7,435 bases of DNA from Verrucomicrobiota bacterium (GTDB taxonomy: Bacteria > Verrucomicrobiota > Verrucomicrobiia > Chthoniobacterales > UBA10450), in the NCBI GenBank assembly GCA_003217835.1, contig QHMQ01000003.1, positions 1-7,435 of the forward strand. The letters are read 5' to 3'. Below the pieces are notes generated by a model. That model was not told the origin of the DNA and searched no databases. It was given only the letters and a program-made list of their open reading frames with translations. This document shows, in pieces, positions 7,192-7,435 of this stretch; position 1 is the stretch's first letter, and each line of letters begins with the position of its first letter. The translations under genes were made by a program, and so were the position numbers.

Positions 7192-7263
7192 GGCGGGGTA
7201 GCCAAGTGGTAAGGTCGCGGTCTGCAAAACCGCTATTCGCGGGTTCGATTCCCGCCCCCGCCT
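7192..7263 (+). tRNA. tRNA-Cys (anticodon GCA)
   Basis: A 72-nt cloverleaf can be folded by eye. The acceptor stem GGCGGGG (7192-7198) pairs with CCCCGCC (7256-7262). The D stem is GCC/GGT with loop AAGTGGTAA. The anticodon stem GCGGT/ACCGC closes loop CTGCAAA, giving anticodon GCA. The variable region is TATTC. The T stem GCGGG/CCCGC carries loop TTCGATT. Discriminator base 73 is T, as expected for cysteine tRNA. CCA is not encoded, so it must be added after transcription. The gene stands alone and is divergent from hemL. Confidence 0.97.
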
Positions 7264-7435
7264 TTCATAAATCTCGCTGAAATTGGCTTGTGAATTCCAT
7301 AGCGAAATGCGTACTCAGCTCTTTTGGTGAGTTCGGTGCGAAAGGTTGTCGATGACCTGTTTCGATCGAGAGAAGAAGGGGATTGAGGTCGATTCCTGCT
7401 ATCTGTTGGAGAGAATTTTGCGGTAACTAGACGTG
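7264..7435. other. Region after tRNA-Cys with no supportable gene
   Basis: These 172 bases to the window end show no convincing coding region. The longest ATG reading noticed is 24 codons from about 7350, with no recognised product. Imperfect hairpins occur at 7274-7305 (TCGCT/AGCGA plus an inner AATT pairing) and 7313-7332 (ACTCA/TGAGT), neither followed by a U-run. No repeat of the tRNA 3' end was seen, so there is no sign of an integrated element attachment site. Confidence 0.4.

Noticed and set aside
7313..7332. Hairpin after tRNA-Cys as a terminator
   Set aside because: The stem is only 5 bp with a mismatch, and no U-run follows.
7350..7426. 24-codon open frame near the window end
   Set aside because: It is too short, has no ribosome binding site and no recognisable product.

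Overview
The window is a bacterial chromosomal segment with housekeeping genes and one unusual membrane enzyme. GC content is moderate, and non-ATG starts are common: GTG is chosen for purF and the fusion enzyme, and GTG is the first available start for hemL. Shine-Dalgarno signals are mostly weak. The gene set, PurF type and style of intergenic sequence would fit a soil Verrucomicrobiota lineage, but this is an impression without a database search. No phage, IS element, CRISPR array or defence gene is visible.

Plus strand, 1-3041: three consecutive genes of de novo purine synthesis in one apparent operon. They are the 3' end of purL (FGAM synthase), purF (the committed PRPP amidotransferase) and purM (AIR synthase). 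They supply steps 4, 1 and 5 of the pathway to AIR. The purL-purF gap is 55 bp. The purF-purM gap is 82 bp and holds two strong inverted repeats, the second ending 7 nt before the purM start codon.

Minus strand, 7145-3166: hemL (glutamate-1-semialdehyde 2,1-aminomutase, tetrapyrrole synthesis) followed after 137 bp by a large gene of 836 codons. That gene fuses a clan GH-A type glycoside hydrolase barrel to a GT2 glycosyltransferase and a multi-pass membrane region. It converges on purM across a 124-bp gap. The fusion protein is the most interesting object here.

Plus strand, 7192-7263: a clean tRNA-Cys(GCA) gene with a sigma70-like promoter just upstream, divergent from hemL. The hemL 5' end contains a 14-bp tandem repeat that makes its true start uncertain. 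From 7264 to 7435 I see no supportable gene.
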